The position numbers and the translations under genes were made by a program. A stretch of DNA of 8,197 bases, taken from the NCBI GenBank assembly GCA_021201515.1, contig JAJQET010000236.1:1-8197 (forward strand), in the 5' to 3' direction. The stretch comes from Clostridiales bacterium. GTDB lineage: Bacteria > Bacillota > Clostridia > Oscillospirales > Oscillospiraceae. The stretch's first letter is position 1. Each line of letters opens with the position of its first letter. Positions 1-7,943 of this stretch are shown piece after piece. The notes under the pieces were generated by a model, which was not told the origin of the DNA, did no database searches, and worked only from the letters and a program-made list of their open reading frames with translations.

Positions 1-452
1 GTGGCCGTTGCCGCCTCGGCGGCCAGCTCCGGGGGGATAGGCCCCATTGCCTGGTGGATCACCCGCTCCGCCGTGCTGAGGATGATCATATTGCTGTGTT
101 CCCGCTCAGCCCGCTCCTGCAAGTGGGCCAGGAAGGCATCCTTCTCCGCCTGGGCCAGGGCCTCCTGACGGTCCAGCCAGCCCTTGGTGGTGATGGTGAA
201 GCCTGCCGCCTCCAGCCCCTGCTCAATCGTCACCACAAAGCGGGAGTTCACGTCGCCGGAGCCGGTGCCGCCCTTGACGGTGCCTCTGGCCCCGTTGCCG
301 TAGAGGGCCACCTTGCCCACGGTTTTCAAGGGCAGCACCCCGTTGTTCTCCAGCAGCACCATGCACTCCCCCGCCATGGCCCGTACACGGTCCATATGGG
401 CCTGCTCCAGCGGGGTAATGTCCGGGGTTTTCGTTGCAAAAATTCGATTCAC
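1..452 (-). CDS. Glycoside hydrolase family 3 protein, C-terminal domain first (beta-glucosidase type), partial
   Basis: This is the N-terminal 150 residues of a gene that runs off the left edge on the minus strand. The start is a GTG (450-452 on the plus strand) preceded by AGGAGG at 460-465 with a 7-base gap. The reading frame stays open to the edge, although it has no ATG near its start. The protein begins NRIFATKTPDITPLEQAHM. It contains LLENNGVLPLK (about residues 35-45) followed by VALYGNGARGTVKGGTGSG, which is the start of the GH3 C-terminal (alpha/beta sandwich) domain. In one GH3 subgroup common in clostridia this domain precedes the TIM barrel. Members hydrolyse terminal beta-linked sugars from oligosaccharides or glycosides. 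The catalytic barrel is outside the window, so the substrate cannot be read. There is no signal peptide, so the enzyme is probably cytoplasmic. Family assignment is firm; exact activity is not. Confidence 0.9.
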   Translation of the reverse strand, partial: MNRIFATKTPDITPLEQAHMDRVRAMAGECMVLLENNGVLPLKTVGKVALYGNGARGTVKGGTGSGDVNSRFVVTIEQGLEAAGFTITTKGWLDRQEALAQAEKDAFLAHLQERAEREHSNMIILSTAERVIHQAMGPIPPELAAEAATA

Positions 453-465
453 GTCAATTCCTCCT

Positions 466-644
466 ATTCAGGGTTCTGGGTTTCCGGTTCGATACCCTTA
501 TTATAGCAAGGTTTCCATGGAAAGACCAGAGGTTTTTGCTTTTTTTGGGGGATTTCCACAGCCGCCCTTTTCCCTGCGCAGCGGCATCCGCCCCGCGATT
601 TTGCACAAAGGCCCTGAAAATTTTTTCTTCCTTTTCGGCAGAAA
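466..644. other. Divergent intergenic region without a recognisable gene
   Basis: This stretch lies between the GH3 gene (leftward) and the feo operon (rightward). Apart from the GH3 promoter near 500 it has T-runs at about 534-547 and 619-637 and a GC-rich middle. I see no convincing hairpin-plus-T terminator, RNA gene or small gene with a ribosome binding site. Several short open frames cross it on both strands but none has a start signal or recognisable protein. Confidence 0.5.
500..508 (-). promoter_or_regulatory. Extended -10 promoter for the GH3 gene
   Basis: On the minus strand, 508-500 reads TGCTATAAT, a perfect TATAAT with the TGn extension. It lies about 48 bases upstream of the GTG start, so transcription would begin near 493. 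The -35 position (about 523-528, TGGTCT) is poor, which is tolerated with an extended -10. The assignment rests on sequence match and placement only. Confidence 0.6.
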
Positions 645-714
645 GTTAGAAACAACTAATTGACAAGCCAGGTTAGTTGTGCTAAACTTACAATGCAAGG
701 TAAGCATAGGCTAA
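645..714. promoter_or_regulatory. Cluster of TTAG/CTAA inverted repeats, candidate iron-repressor operator
   Basis: Several dyads surround the feo promoter. TTAG-N6-CTAA lies at 646-659, just upstream of the -35. AGGTTAG-N5-CTAAACT lies at 670-688 and covers the -10. ACAACTAA (652-659) and TTAGTTGT (673-680) form a perfect 8-bp inverted repeat with the -35 between the arms. CTTAC/GTAAG (687-691 and 700-704) and CTAAC (711-715) follow. The AGGTTAG/CTAACCT half-sites resemble those of the DtxR/IdeR family of Fe(II)-dependent repressors (consensus arms separated by one base), but the spacing here differs. Repression of feo by iron is common in bacteria; the particular regulator here is inferred. 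Confidence 0.5.
660..688 (+). promoter_or_regulatory. Promoter of the feo operon
   Basis: A consensus -35 TTGACA (660-665) is followed after exactly 17 bases by TAAACT (683-688), which is preceded by TGC and so counts as an extended -10. Transcription would start near 695, giving a leader of about 50 bases before feoA1. That is too short for a known metal riboswitch, so control is more likely by a DNA-binding repressor. Confidence 0.75.
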
Positions 715-744
715 CGCGATCAGTTATACAAGGGATGGTGAATC

Positions 745-966
745 ATGATGCCGCTGTCTATGGCAAACATTGGCACAACATGGAAGGTCGATGCGATCAA
801 GGGGAAAGAGGAAACCAGACACCACCTGGAGAACCTCGGCTTTGTTCCGGGCTGCACCGTTTCCGTGGTGACTGTGCTGGGCGGCAACCTGATTGTCCGG
901 GTGAAGGACACGCGGGTTGCGCTCAATCAATCGCTGGCCGCAAAAATCTGGGGAGAGGAAGTTTGA
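745..966 (+). CDS. feoA: FeoA-family ferrous iron transport protein (first copy)
   Basis: This 73-residue cytoplasmic protein is the first gene of the feo operon. FeoA proteins are small SH3-like beta-barrels that act with the FeoB Fe(II) transporter, probably by binding or regulating it. The protein has the typical clostridial FeoA pattern: MPLSMANIG at the N-terminus, KEETRHHLENLGFVPGCTV in the middle (about residues 21-39) and GGNLIVRVKDTRVALN (about 46-61) near the end. There are two adjacent ATG codons at 745 and 748 and a third at 760; the first is favoured because AAGGGA (730-735) lies 9 bases upstream and related proteins begin MMPL or MPL. It ends 2 bases before feoA2, so the two are probably translationally coupled. 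Confidence 0.93.
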   Translation: MMPLSMANIGTTWKVDAIKGKEETRHHLENLGFVPGCTVSVVTVLGGNLIVRVKDTRVALNQSLAAKIWGEEV

Positions 967-968
967 GC

Positions 969-1190
969 ATGAAATCTCTGAAGGAAGTCGCCATCGGCGA
1001 GACCGTCACCGTCACCAAGCTGGTGGGCGAGGGTTCCGTCCGGCGCAGAATTATGGACATGGGCATCGTCAAGGGCGTCTCCATCTATGTCCGCAAGGTG
1101 GCCCCTCTGGGCGACCCCATTGAAGTTACCGTCCGGGGCTATGAGCTGAGCATCCGTAAGAGCGAAGCAGAGCACATTATGGTGGAATAA
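969..1190 (+). CDS. feoA: FeoA-family ferrous iron transport protein (second copy)
   Basis: This is a second 73-residue FeoA-like SH3 domain protein. It begins MKSLKEVAIGETVTVTKLVG, has GSVRRRIMDMGIVKGVSIYV in the middle (the usual R-x-M-D-M-G-hydrophobic-G pattern) and ends with VAPLGDPIEVTVRGYELSIR plus the terminal EAEHIMVE. This arrangement matches the more canonical FeoA type, whereas the first copy is of the GGNLIV subtype. The start at 969 is supported by GGGAGAGGAAG (951-961) and by the 2-base gap after feoA1. A longer in-frame opening back to 660 has no ribosome site and overlaps the promoter and feoA1, so I reject it. Paired feoA genes ahead of feoB are common in Firmicutes; the separate roles of the two copies are unknown. 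Confidence 0.93.
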   Translation: MKSLKEVAIGETVTVTKLVGEGSVRRRIMDMGIVKGVSIYVRKVAPLGDPIEVTVRGYELSIRKSEAEHIMVE

Positions 1191-1270
1191 GGGGCATTTT
1201 GTGCGTCTGCTTTCCCTTTTGTGCCTTAGTTAGTCCATTCAAACCTTTTTGAGGAAGTGAGGAAATTCGT

Positions 1271-3430
1271 ATGGCAGAAGTAAAGATTGCGCTTGCCGGC
1301 AATCCCAACTGCGGCAAGACTACCATGTTTAACGAGCTGACCGGCGCCAGCCAGTACGTTGGCAACTGGCCCGGCGTCACCGTGGAGAAGAAAGAGGGCA
1401 AATTGAAGGGCCATAAGGAGGTCATCATTGAGGACCTTCCCGGCATCTACTCCCTGTCCCCCTACACGCTGGAGGAAGTGGTCAGCCGTACTTATCTCAT
1501 CAATGAGAAGCCTGACGTGATTTTGAACCTGGTGGACGCCTCCAACCTGGAGCGGAACCTGTATCTGACCACCCAGCTGCTGGAAGTGGGCGTGCCCGTG
1601 GTGGTGGCCCTGAACATGATCGACCTGGTGGAGAAGAACGGCGACAAGATCGACGCGAAGAAGCTGTCCAAGGTTCTGGGCTGCCCCGTGGTGGAGACCA
1701 GCGCCGTCAGCGGCAAGGGCGTCATGGAGGCCGCCGAGGCCGCCATCGCCCAGACGAAGAAGGCCGCCCCTCAGCCCAAGTGGTTCGACTCGGACATCGA
1801 GGCGGTGCTGGAGCAGCTGGAAAATGCCGTCCGGGGCAAGTGCGACCCCGCCCACGAGCGCTGGTACGCCGTCAAGCTGTTCGAGCATGACAGCAAGGCC
1901 ATCGAGGCCCTGAACCTGACCCCCACCGCGCTGGAGCCGCTGAACGCCTCCATCAAGGCGCTGGAGCAGGACTATGACGACGACAGCGAGAGCATCATCA
2001 CCTCCGGCCGCTATGAGGCCATCGCGGTCATGCTCCAGGGCGCCTATCAGAAGAAGCCCCAGACCATGTCCACCAGCGACAAGATCGACCGCATCGTCAC
2101 CAACCGCATCGCGGCCCTGCCCATCTTCGCCGTGGTCATGTGGGCGGTCTATTACATCTCCATCAACACCATCGGCGGCATCTGCACCGACTGGGTGAAC
2201 GATGTGCTGTTCGGCGAGTGGATCCCCGGCGCCATCGACGTGGTGCTGGAGGCCGTGGGCTGCGCCGACTGGCTCTACAGCCTGATTCAGGACGGCATTG
2301 TGGCCGGCGTCGGCGCGGTGCTGGGCTTCGTGCCCCAGATGCTGGTGCTGTTCCTCTGCCTGGCTATTTTGGAGGACTGCGGCTACATGGCCCGTATCGC
2401 CTTCATCATGGACCGGATTTTCCGCCGGTTCGGCCTCTCCGGCAAGTCCTTCATTCCCCTCCTCATCGGCACCGGCTGCGGCGTGCCCGCCATTCAGGCC
2501 TCCCGCACCATCGAGAACGATAAGGACCGGAAGATGACCATCATGACCACCACCTTCATCCCCTGCAGCGCCAAGCTGCCCATCATCGCCCTGATTGCTG
2601 GGGCCCTGTTCCCGGATTCCTCCTGGGTGGCCCCTTCCGCCTACTTTGTGGGCATTGGCGCGGTCATCGTCTCCGGCATCATTCTGAAGAAGACCTCCCT
2701 CTTCGCAGGCGACCCCGCTCCCTTCGTCATGGAGCTGCCCCCCTATCATATGCCCCGGCCCAAGGGCCTGCTGATCCATATGTGGGACCGCAGCAAGGCC
2801 TTCATCAAGAAGGCGGGCACCATCATCCTGCTGTCCACCATCGTGATTTGGTTCCTCCAGAGCTTCGGCTTTGCTGACGGCAGCTTCGGCATGGTGGATG
2901 CGGAGGACTCCATCCTGGCCGCCGTGGGTGGCGTCATCGCCATCATCTTCCAGCCCCTGGGCTGGGGCCACTGGCAGGCTGCCGTGGGCGCCATCACCGG
3001 CCTGATCGCCAAGGAGAACGTTGTGGGCACCCTGGCCCAGCTCTACAGCGGCCTGGAAGAGGTCTCCGAGGAAGGCGAGGAGATTTGGTCCGTCCTGCCC
3101 CTGTACTTCACCCAGGTCAGCGCCTACAGCTATCTGGTGTTCAACCTGCTGTGCGCCCCCTGCTTCGCCGCCATCGGCGCAGTGCACCGTGAGATGGGCA
3201 GCGGCAAGTGGACCTGGCTGGCCATCGGCTGGCAGTGCGGCCTGGCCTACTGCGTCAGCCTGGTGATTTACCAGTTCGGCGCGCTCCTCTTTGACGGCGC
3301 CAGCTTCGGCGTGGGCACCGTGGCCGCCATCCTGGTGCTGGTTCTCCTGGTCTACCTCCTGGTGCGCCCGGCGAAAAAGTCCGGCAGCGAGACCCTGTCC
3401 AGCGTAGCCGCCCGGGAGCAGGCATCCTGA
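1271..3430 (+). CDS. feoB: FeoB ferrous iron transporter (GTPase-coupled membrane protein)
   Basis: FeoB carries Fe(II) across the cytoplasmic membrane; this copy has 719 residues, in the usual family range. The N-terminal G domain has all motifs: GNPNCGKT (10-17, P-loop), GNWPGVT (31-37, switch I), DLPG (55-58), NMID (115-118) and SAVSGKG (144-150). A helical GDI-like spacer follows to about residue 275. The membrane region begins near TNRIAALPIFAVVMWAV (277 onward). It carries the EDCGYMAR (368-375) and GTGCGVPAIQASRTI (about 400-414) gate motifs with Cys403, and the second Gate-like LIAKENVVGT segment (578-587). The ATG is preceded by GTGAGGA (about 1256-1262) at 8 bases. It follows feoA2 by 80 bases with no clear terminator or promoter between them, so it belongs to the same operon. 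Identification is secure. Confidence 0.98.
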   Translation: MAEVKIALAGNPNCGKTTMFNELTGASQYVGNWPGVTVEKKEGKLKGHKEVIIEDLPGIYSLSPYTLEEVVSRTYLINEKPDVILNLVDASNLERNLYLTTQLLEVGVPVVVALNMIDLVEKNGDKIDAKKLSKVLGCPVVETSAVSGKGVMEAAEAAIAQTKKAAPQPKWFDSDIEAVLEQLENAVRGKCDPAHERWYAVKLFEHDSKAIEALNLTPTALEPLNASIKALEQDYDDDSESIITSGRYEAIAVMLQGAYQKKPQTMSTSDKIDRIVTNRIAALPIFAVVMWAVYYISINTIGGICTDWVNDVLFGEWIPGAIDVVLEAVGCADWLYSLIQDGIVAGVGAVLGFVPQMLVLFLCLAILEDCGYMARIAFIMDRIFRRFGLSGKSFIPLLIGTGCGVPAIQASRTIENDKDRKMTIMTTTFIPCSAKLPIIALIAGALFPDSSWVAPSAYFVGIGAVIVSGIILKKTSLFAGDPAPFVMELPPYHMPRPKGLLIHMWDRSKAFIKKAGTIILLSTIVIWFLQSFGFADGSFGMVDAEDSILAAVGGVIAIIFQPLGWGHWQAAVGAITGLIAKENVVGTLAQLYSGLEEVSEEGEEIWSVLPLYFTQVSAYSYLVFNLLCAPCFAAIGAVHREMGSGKWTWLAIGWQCGLAYCVSLVIYQFGALLFDGASFGVGTVAAILVLVLLVYLLVRPAKKSGSETLSSVAAREQAS

Positions 3431-3482
3431 CCCTCTGTCTATCGTTTACAAATCCCCTATCCCACAGGAAGGAGCGTTCTTT

Positions 3483-3641
3483 ATGGGAACCGCAGTTGTC
3501 TTATTGGTATTGATCGTGATTGTGGTTCTGGCCATCCGCTCCACCTTCGGCCTCGGAAAGAAGAAACATTCCGACGGCTCCGGCGGCGGATGCGGCGGCG
3601 GGTGCAGCAACTGCCCTTATTGCAGCAGCTGCAAGAAGTGA
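3483..3641 (+). CDS. FeoB-associated Cys-rich membrane protein (52 residues)
   Basis: This short gene directly after feoB encodes a single N-terminal membrane helix (about residues 3-18, VVLLVLIVIVVLAI), a basic stretch GKKKH, a Gly-rich linker and a C-terminal cluster of five cysteines at 37, 41, 44, 47 and 50 (CGGGCSNCPYCSSC). It fits the FeoB-associated Cys-rich family found after feoB in many Firmicutes. The role is not established; binding Fe(II) or an Fe-S centre at the membrane close to FeoB is a reasonable guess from the cysteine spacing. The start is well supported by AGGAAGGAG (3466-3474) at 8 bases. It lies 52 bases after feoB and is followed by the operon terminator. The basic residues after the helix suggest that the Cys tail is on the cytoplasmic side. 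Confidence 0.92.
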   Translation: MGTAVVLLVLIVIVVLAIRSTFGLGKKKHSDGSGGGCGGGCSNCPYCSSCKK

Positions 3642-3679
3642 AGCGCTGACCGAACCCAGAGAACCGCATCATCTGCCCG

Positions 3680-3718
3680 GCGGCGTGACGGCTGAAACCG
3701 TCACGCCGCTGTTTTTTT
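3680..3718 (+). terminator. Intrinsic terminator of the feo operon
   Basis: GCGGCGTGACGG (3680-3691) pairs perfectly with CCGTCACGCCGC (3698-3709) across a 6-base loop, followed by TG and seven T residues. The 12-bp GC-rich stem with a T tract is a textbook Rho-independent terminator. It lies 38 bases after the stop of the Cys-rich peptide gene. Confidence 0.95.
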
Positions 3719-3729
3719 GCGCTTTGCCC

Positions 3730-3758
3730 TTCCAAAACAGCCGGGGATATTGTATAAT
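3730..3758 (+). promoter_or_regulatory. Promoter of the GH31 gene
   Basis: A perfect TATAAT (3753-3758) lies 63 bases before the GH31 start. The best -35 at 17 bases is TTCCAA (3730-3735), which is weak, so activation or low basal activity is possible. The predicted start of transcription is near 3765. The promoter follows directly after the feo terminator, so the GH31 gene is probably an independent unit. Confidence 0.65.
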
Positions 3759-3759
3759 C

Positions 3760-3804
3760 ATGGAACCTGAATCCGGCAGGGCTGCGGCCTTCCCCCGGTT
3801 CCAT
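3760..3804 (+). promoter_or_regulatory. Inverted repeat in the GH31 leader, possible hairpin or operator
   Basis: ATGGAACC (3760-3767) and GGTTCCAT (3797-3804) are perfect 8-bp inverted arms. Between them AGGGC (3778-3782) and GCCTT (3787-3791) can form a second small hairpin with a TGCG loop, with one G-T pair. The outer arm starts at about the predicted transcription start and ends one base before the AGAGGAG ribosome site (3805 onward). It may be a leader hairpin affecting translation or a binding site for a sugar-responsive repressor. The function is inferred. Confidence 0.4.
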
Positions 3805-3821
3805 AGAGGAGAGAACAAGCT

Positions 3822-5894
3822 ATGATACGAAAGAAATCCTACGGCCAGCCCTTTGACACGGAGGCCGTGGTAGGCCCCTGGGAAGCGCTGGACGGCCTAT
3901 TACCCTTTCTGACGGAGGAGGGCGGCGGCCGGTTCTCCTGCCCTATGGACGAGGGGGCGGTGGTGTACGGCCTGGGGGAGAACATCCGGGGCATCAATAA
4001 GCGTGGCTGGATCTATGAAAGCCTCTGCTCCGACGACCCCAACCACCGGGAGGACACCCGTTCCCTCTACGGGGCGCACAACTTCCTGATCGTGGACGGG
4101 GCCCGGCAGTTCGGCGTGTTCGTGGACTATCCCGGCAAGGTGACTTTTGACGTGGGTTATACGGACAGCGGCCTCCTGACGATTCAGACGGAGGAGCCTG
4201 ACCTGACCCTCTACCTGATCGACGGGGACGGGCCGGAGGACATCGTCCGGCAGTTCCGCGCTCTGGTGGGGCGGAGCTATATTCCCCCCAAGTGGGCCTT
4301 CGGCTATGAGCAGAGCCGGTGGAGCTGCAGAAACGCCGACGAGGCGCGGGAGGTGGCGGCCCGCTGCCGGGCGGCAGGCATCCCCCTGGACGCCATTTAT
4401 CTCGACATTGACTACATGGATGGGTACAAGGACTTCACCGTGAACCGGGACGCCTTCCCCGACCTATCCGGCCTGGCCGCCGAGCTGAAGGAACAAGGCA
4501 TTCGCCTGGTGCCCATCATCGACGCCGGGGTGAAGATCGAACCGGGATACTCCGTCTACGAGGAAGGGGTTCGTCAGGGCTACTTCTGCAAGGAGGTGGA
4601 CGGGTCGGATTTTGTGGCCGCCGTCTGGCCGGGACGGGTACACTTCCCGGATATGCTGAACGGGGAGGCCCGGCGCTGGTTCGGCGGACACTATAAGGCG
4701 CTGCTGGACCAGGGCATCGAGGGCTTCTGGAACGACATGAATGAGCCGTCCATCTTCTATTCGGAGCAGCGGCTAAAAGATACCTTCGCGCAAATCGATG
4801 CTTACCGCACCAAAAATCTGGACCTTCACACCTACGGCGCATTGCAGGGGCTGGTGGCAGGGCTGAAAAACAACCCGGAGGATTACAAATGCTTTTACCA
4901 TCGGCATAAGGACGGCCTGGTGCGCCACGACAGGGTACATAACCTCTACGGCTACAACATGACCCGGGCTGCCGGAGAGGCCATTGAGGCCCTGGAGCCG
5001 GAGAAACGCATTCTGCTGTTCTCCCGCTCCTCCTACATCGGGATGCACCGTTACGGCGGCATCTGGACCGGGGATAACCTGTCCTGGTGGTCCCACATCC
5101 TGCTGAATTTGCAGATGATGCCCTCCCTGAATATGTGCGGCTTCCTCTACACCGGGGCCGACCTGGGGGGCTTTGGCGCGGACACCACGGAGGACTTGCT
5201 GCTGCGCTGGCTGGCTCTGGGCATTTTCACTCCGCTGATGCGAAACCGTTCCGCCATGGGCACCCGGCGGCAGGAGGTCTATCGCTTCCCCCATGTGGAG
5301 GCGTTCCGGCAGATCATCTCCCTGCGCTATGCCCTCCTGCCCTACCTCTACAGTGAGTACATGAAGGCGGCCCTGGGAAACGGAATGTATTTCCGGCCCC
5401 TGGCCTTCGCCTATCCGGAGGACGCCTTCGCCCGCCGGGTGGAGGATCAACTGATGGTGGGGGAGAGCATTATGATCGCGCCGGTCTATCAGCAGAACGC
5501 CAAGGGGCGCTATGTCTACCTGCCGGAGCGGATGAAGCTGGTGCGGTTCGGCGGCTCCCATACGACGGGGCAGAACGTGCTGGAGACGGTGCGTGAGGAG
5601 CTTCTGGAGCCGGGCCACCATTACATCGACGTGGCCGTGGATGAGGTGGTCTTCTTCCTCCGGCCGGGGCACCTTGTCCCGGTGTCCCTGGGCGGGTGCT
5701 GCGTGGAGGACGTGGACTTCACCCATTTGAAGCTGCTGGGCTATCCGGAGGGCGGCTGCTCCTACGAGCTGTATGACGATGACGGCTTTTGCCGGGACTA
5801 TGACGACCCCGCCCACATCACTCGCATCTTTGTGGACGGCGGCGGCACGGTACATACCGAGGGGACCGCAGGGAAAGAAGTCCAATGGCTGTGA
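3822..5894 (+). CDS. Glycoside hydrolase family 31 protein (alpha-glucosidase type)
   Basis: This is a complete 690-residue GH31 enzyme; such enzymes hydrolyse terminal alpha-linked glucose or xylose from oligosaccharides by a retaining mechanism. The N-terminal beta-sandwich shows VVYGLGENIRGINKRGW and a following DDPNH segment. The barrel begins near PPKWAFGYEQSRWSCRNADE and contains LDAIYLDIDYMDGYKDF (about 189-205), VWPGRVHFPDM (268-278) and the nucleophile motif GFWNDMNEPS with Asp305. The acid/base is expected at Asp418 in RYGGIWTGDNLSWW (410-423). TGADLGGFGAD and TPLMRNRS segments complete the active site, and beta domains form the C-terminus. No signal peptide is seen, so it acts on imported sugars in the cytoplasm. 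The start has AGAGGAGAG (3805-3813) at 8 bases. Alpha-glucosidase is the likeliest activity; alpha-xylosidase or another GH31 specificity cannot be excluded. Confidence 0.95.
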   Translation: MIRKKSYGQPFDTEAVVGPWEALDGLLPFLTEEGGGRFSCPMDEGAVVYGLGENIRGINKRGWIYESLCSDDPNHREDTRSLYGAHNFLIVDGARQFGVFVDYPGKVTFDVGYTDSGLLTIQTEEPDLTLYLIDGDGPEDIVRQFRALVGRSYIPPKWAFGYEQSRWSCRNADEAREVAARCRAAGIPLDAIYLDIDYMDGYKDFTVNRDAFPDLSGLAAELKEQGIRLVPIIDAGVKIEPGYSVYEEGVRQGYFCKEVDGSDFVAAVWPGRVHFPDMLNGEARRWFGGHYKALLDQGIEGFWNDMNEPSIFYSEQRLKDTFAQIDAYRTKNLDLHTYGALQGLVAGLKNNPEDYKCFYHRHKDGLVRHDRVHNLYGYNMTRAAGEAIEALEPEKRILLFSRSSYIGMHRYGGIWTGDNLSWWSHILLNLQMMPSLNMCGFLYTGADLGGFGADTTEDLLLRWLALGIFTPLMRNRSAMGTRRQEVYRFPHVEAFRQIISLRYALLPYLYSEYMKAALGNGMYFRPLAFAYPEDAFARRVEDQLMVGESIMIAPVYQQNAKGRYVYLPERMKLVRFGGSHTTGQNVLETVREELLEPGHHYIDVAVDEVVFFLRPGHLVPVSLGGCCVEDVDFTHLKLLGYPEGGCSYELYDDDGFCRDYDDPAHITRIFVDGGGTVHTEGTAGKEVQWL

Positions 5895-5903
5895 CAGGAC
5901 AAA

Positions 5904-5947
5904 AAAACGAGGTTTGGGAACCAAACAGGTTTTCCAAACCTCGTTTT
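5904..5947. terminator. Bidirectional intrinsic terminator between convergent operons
   Basis: AAAACGAGGTTTGG (5904-5917) and CCAAACCTCGTTTT (5934-5947) are perfect 14-bp inverted repeats. The A run on the left (5901-5907) and T run on the right give a U tract in either direction, so the structure can end both the GH31 transcript and the nitrogenase-like operon coming from the right. Within the 16-base loop, AACC (5919-5922) and GGTT (5928-5931) can extend the stem. The GH31 stop is 9 bases away and the Fe protein stop 21 bases away. Confidence 0.9.
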
Positions 5948-5968
5948 GTGTTGCGGGCAGGGGAAGGG

Positions 5969-7939
<1,971 letters not shown>

Positions 7940-7943
<4 letters not shown>

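Noticed and set aside
660..1190. Longer version of the second feoA starting at 660
   Set aside because: The extension overlaps the promoter and feoA1 in another frame and has no FeoA similarity. The ATG at 969 has a good ribosome site.
1191..1270. Separate promoter or small gene between feoA2 and feoB
   Set aside because: There is only a short TTTTGTGC direct repeat (1197-1204 and 1217-1224) and no matched -35/-10 pair, hairpin or open frame with a start signal.
1226..3187. 653-codon open frame on the minus strand opposite feoB
   Set aside because: It is the antisense shadow of a GC-rich gene: low-complexity His/Gly/Asp/Gln composition, no family motifs, and it covers a feoB with all GTPase and gate motifs intact.
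4773..5924. 383-codon open frame on the minus strand opposite GH31
   Set aside because: Composition is shadow-like, it has no recognisable domain, and it overlaps the catalytic barrel of a clear GH31 enzyme as well as the terminator.
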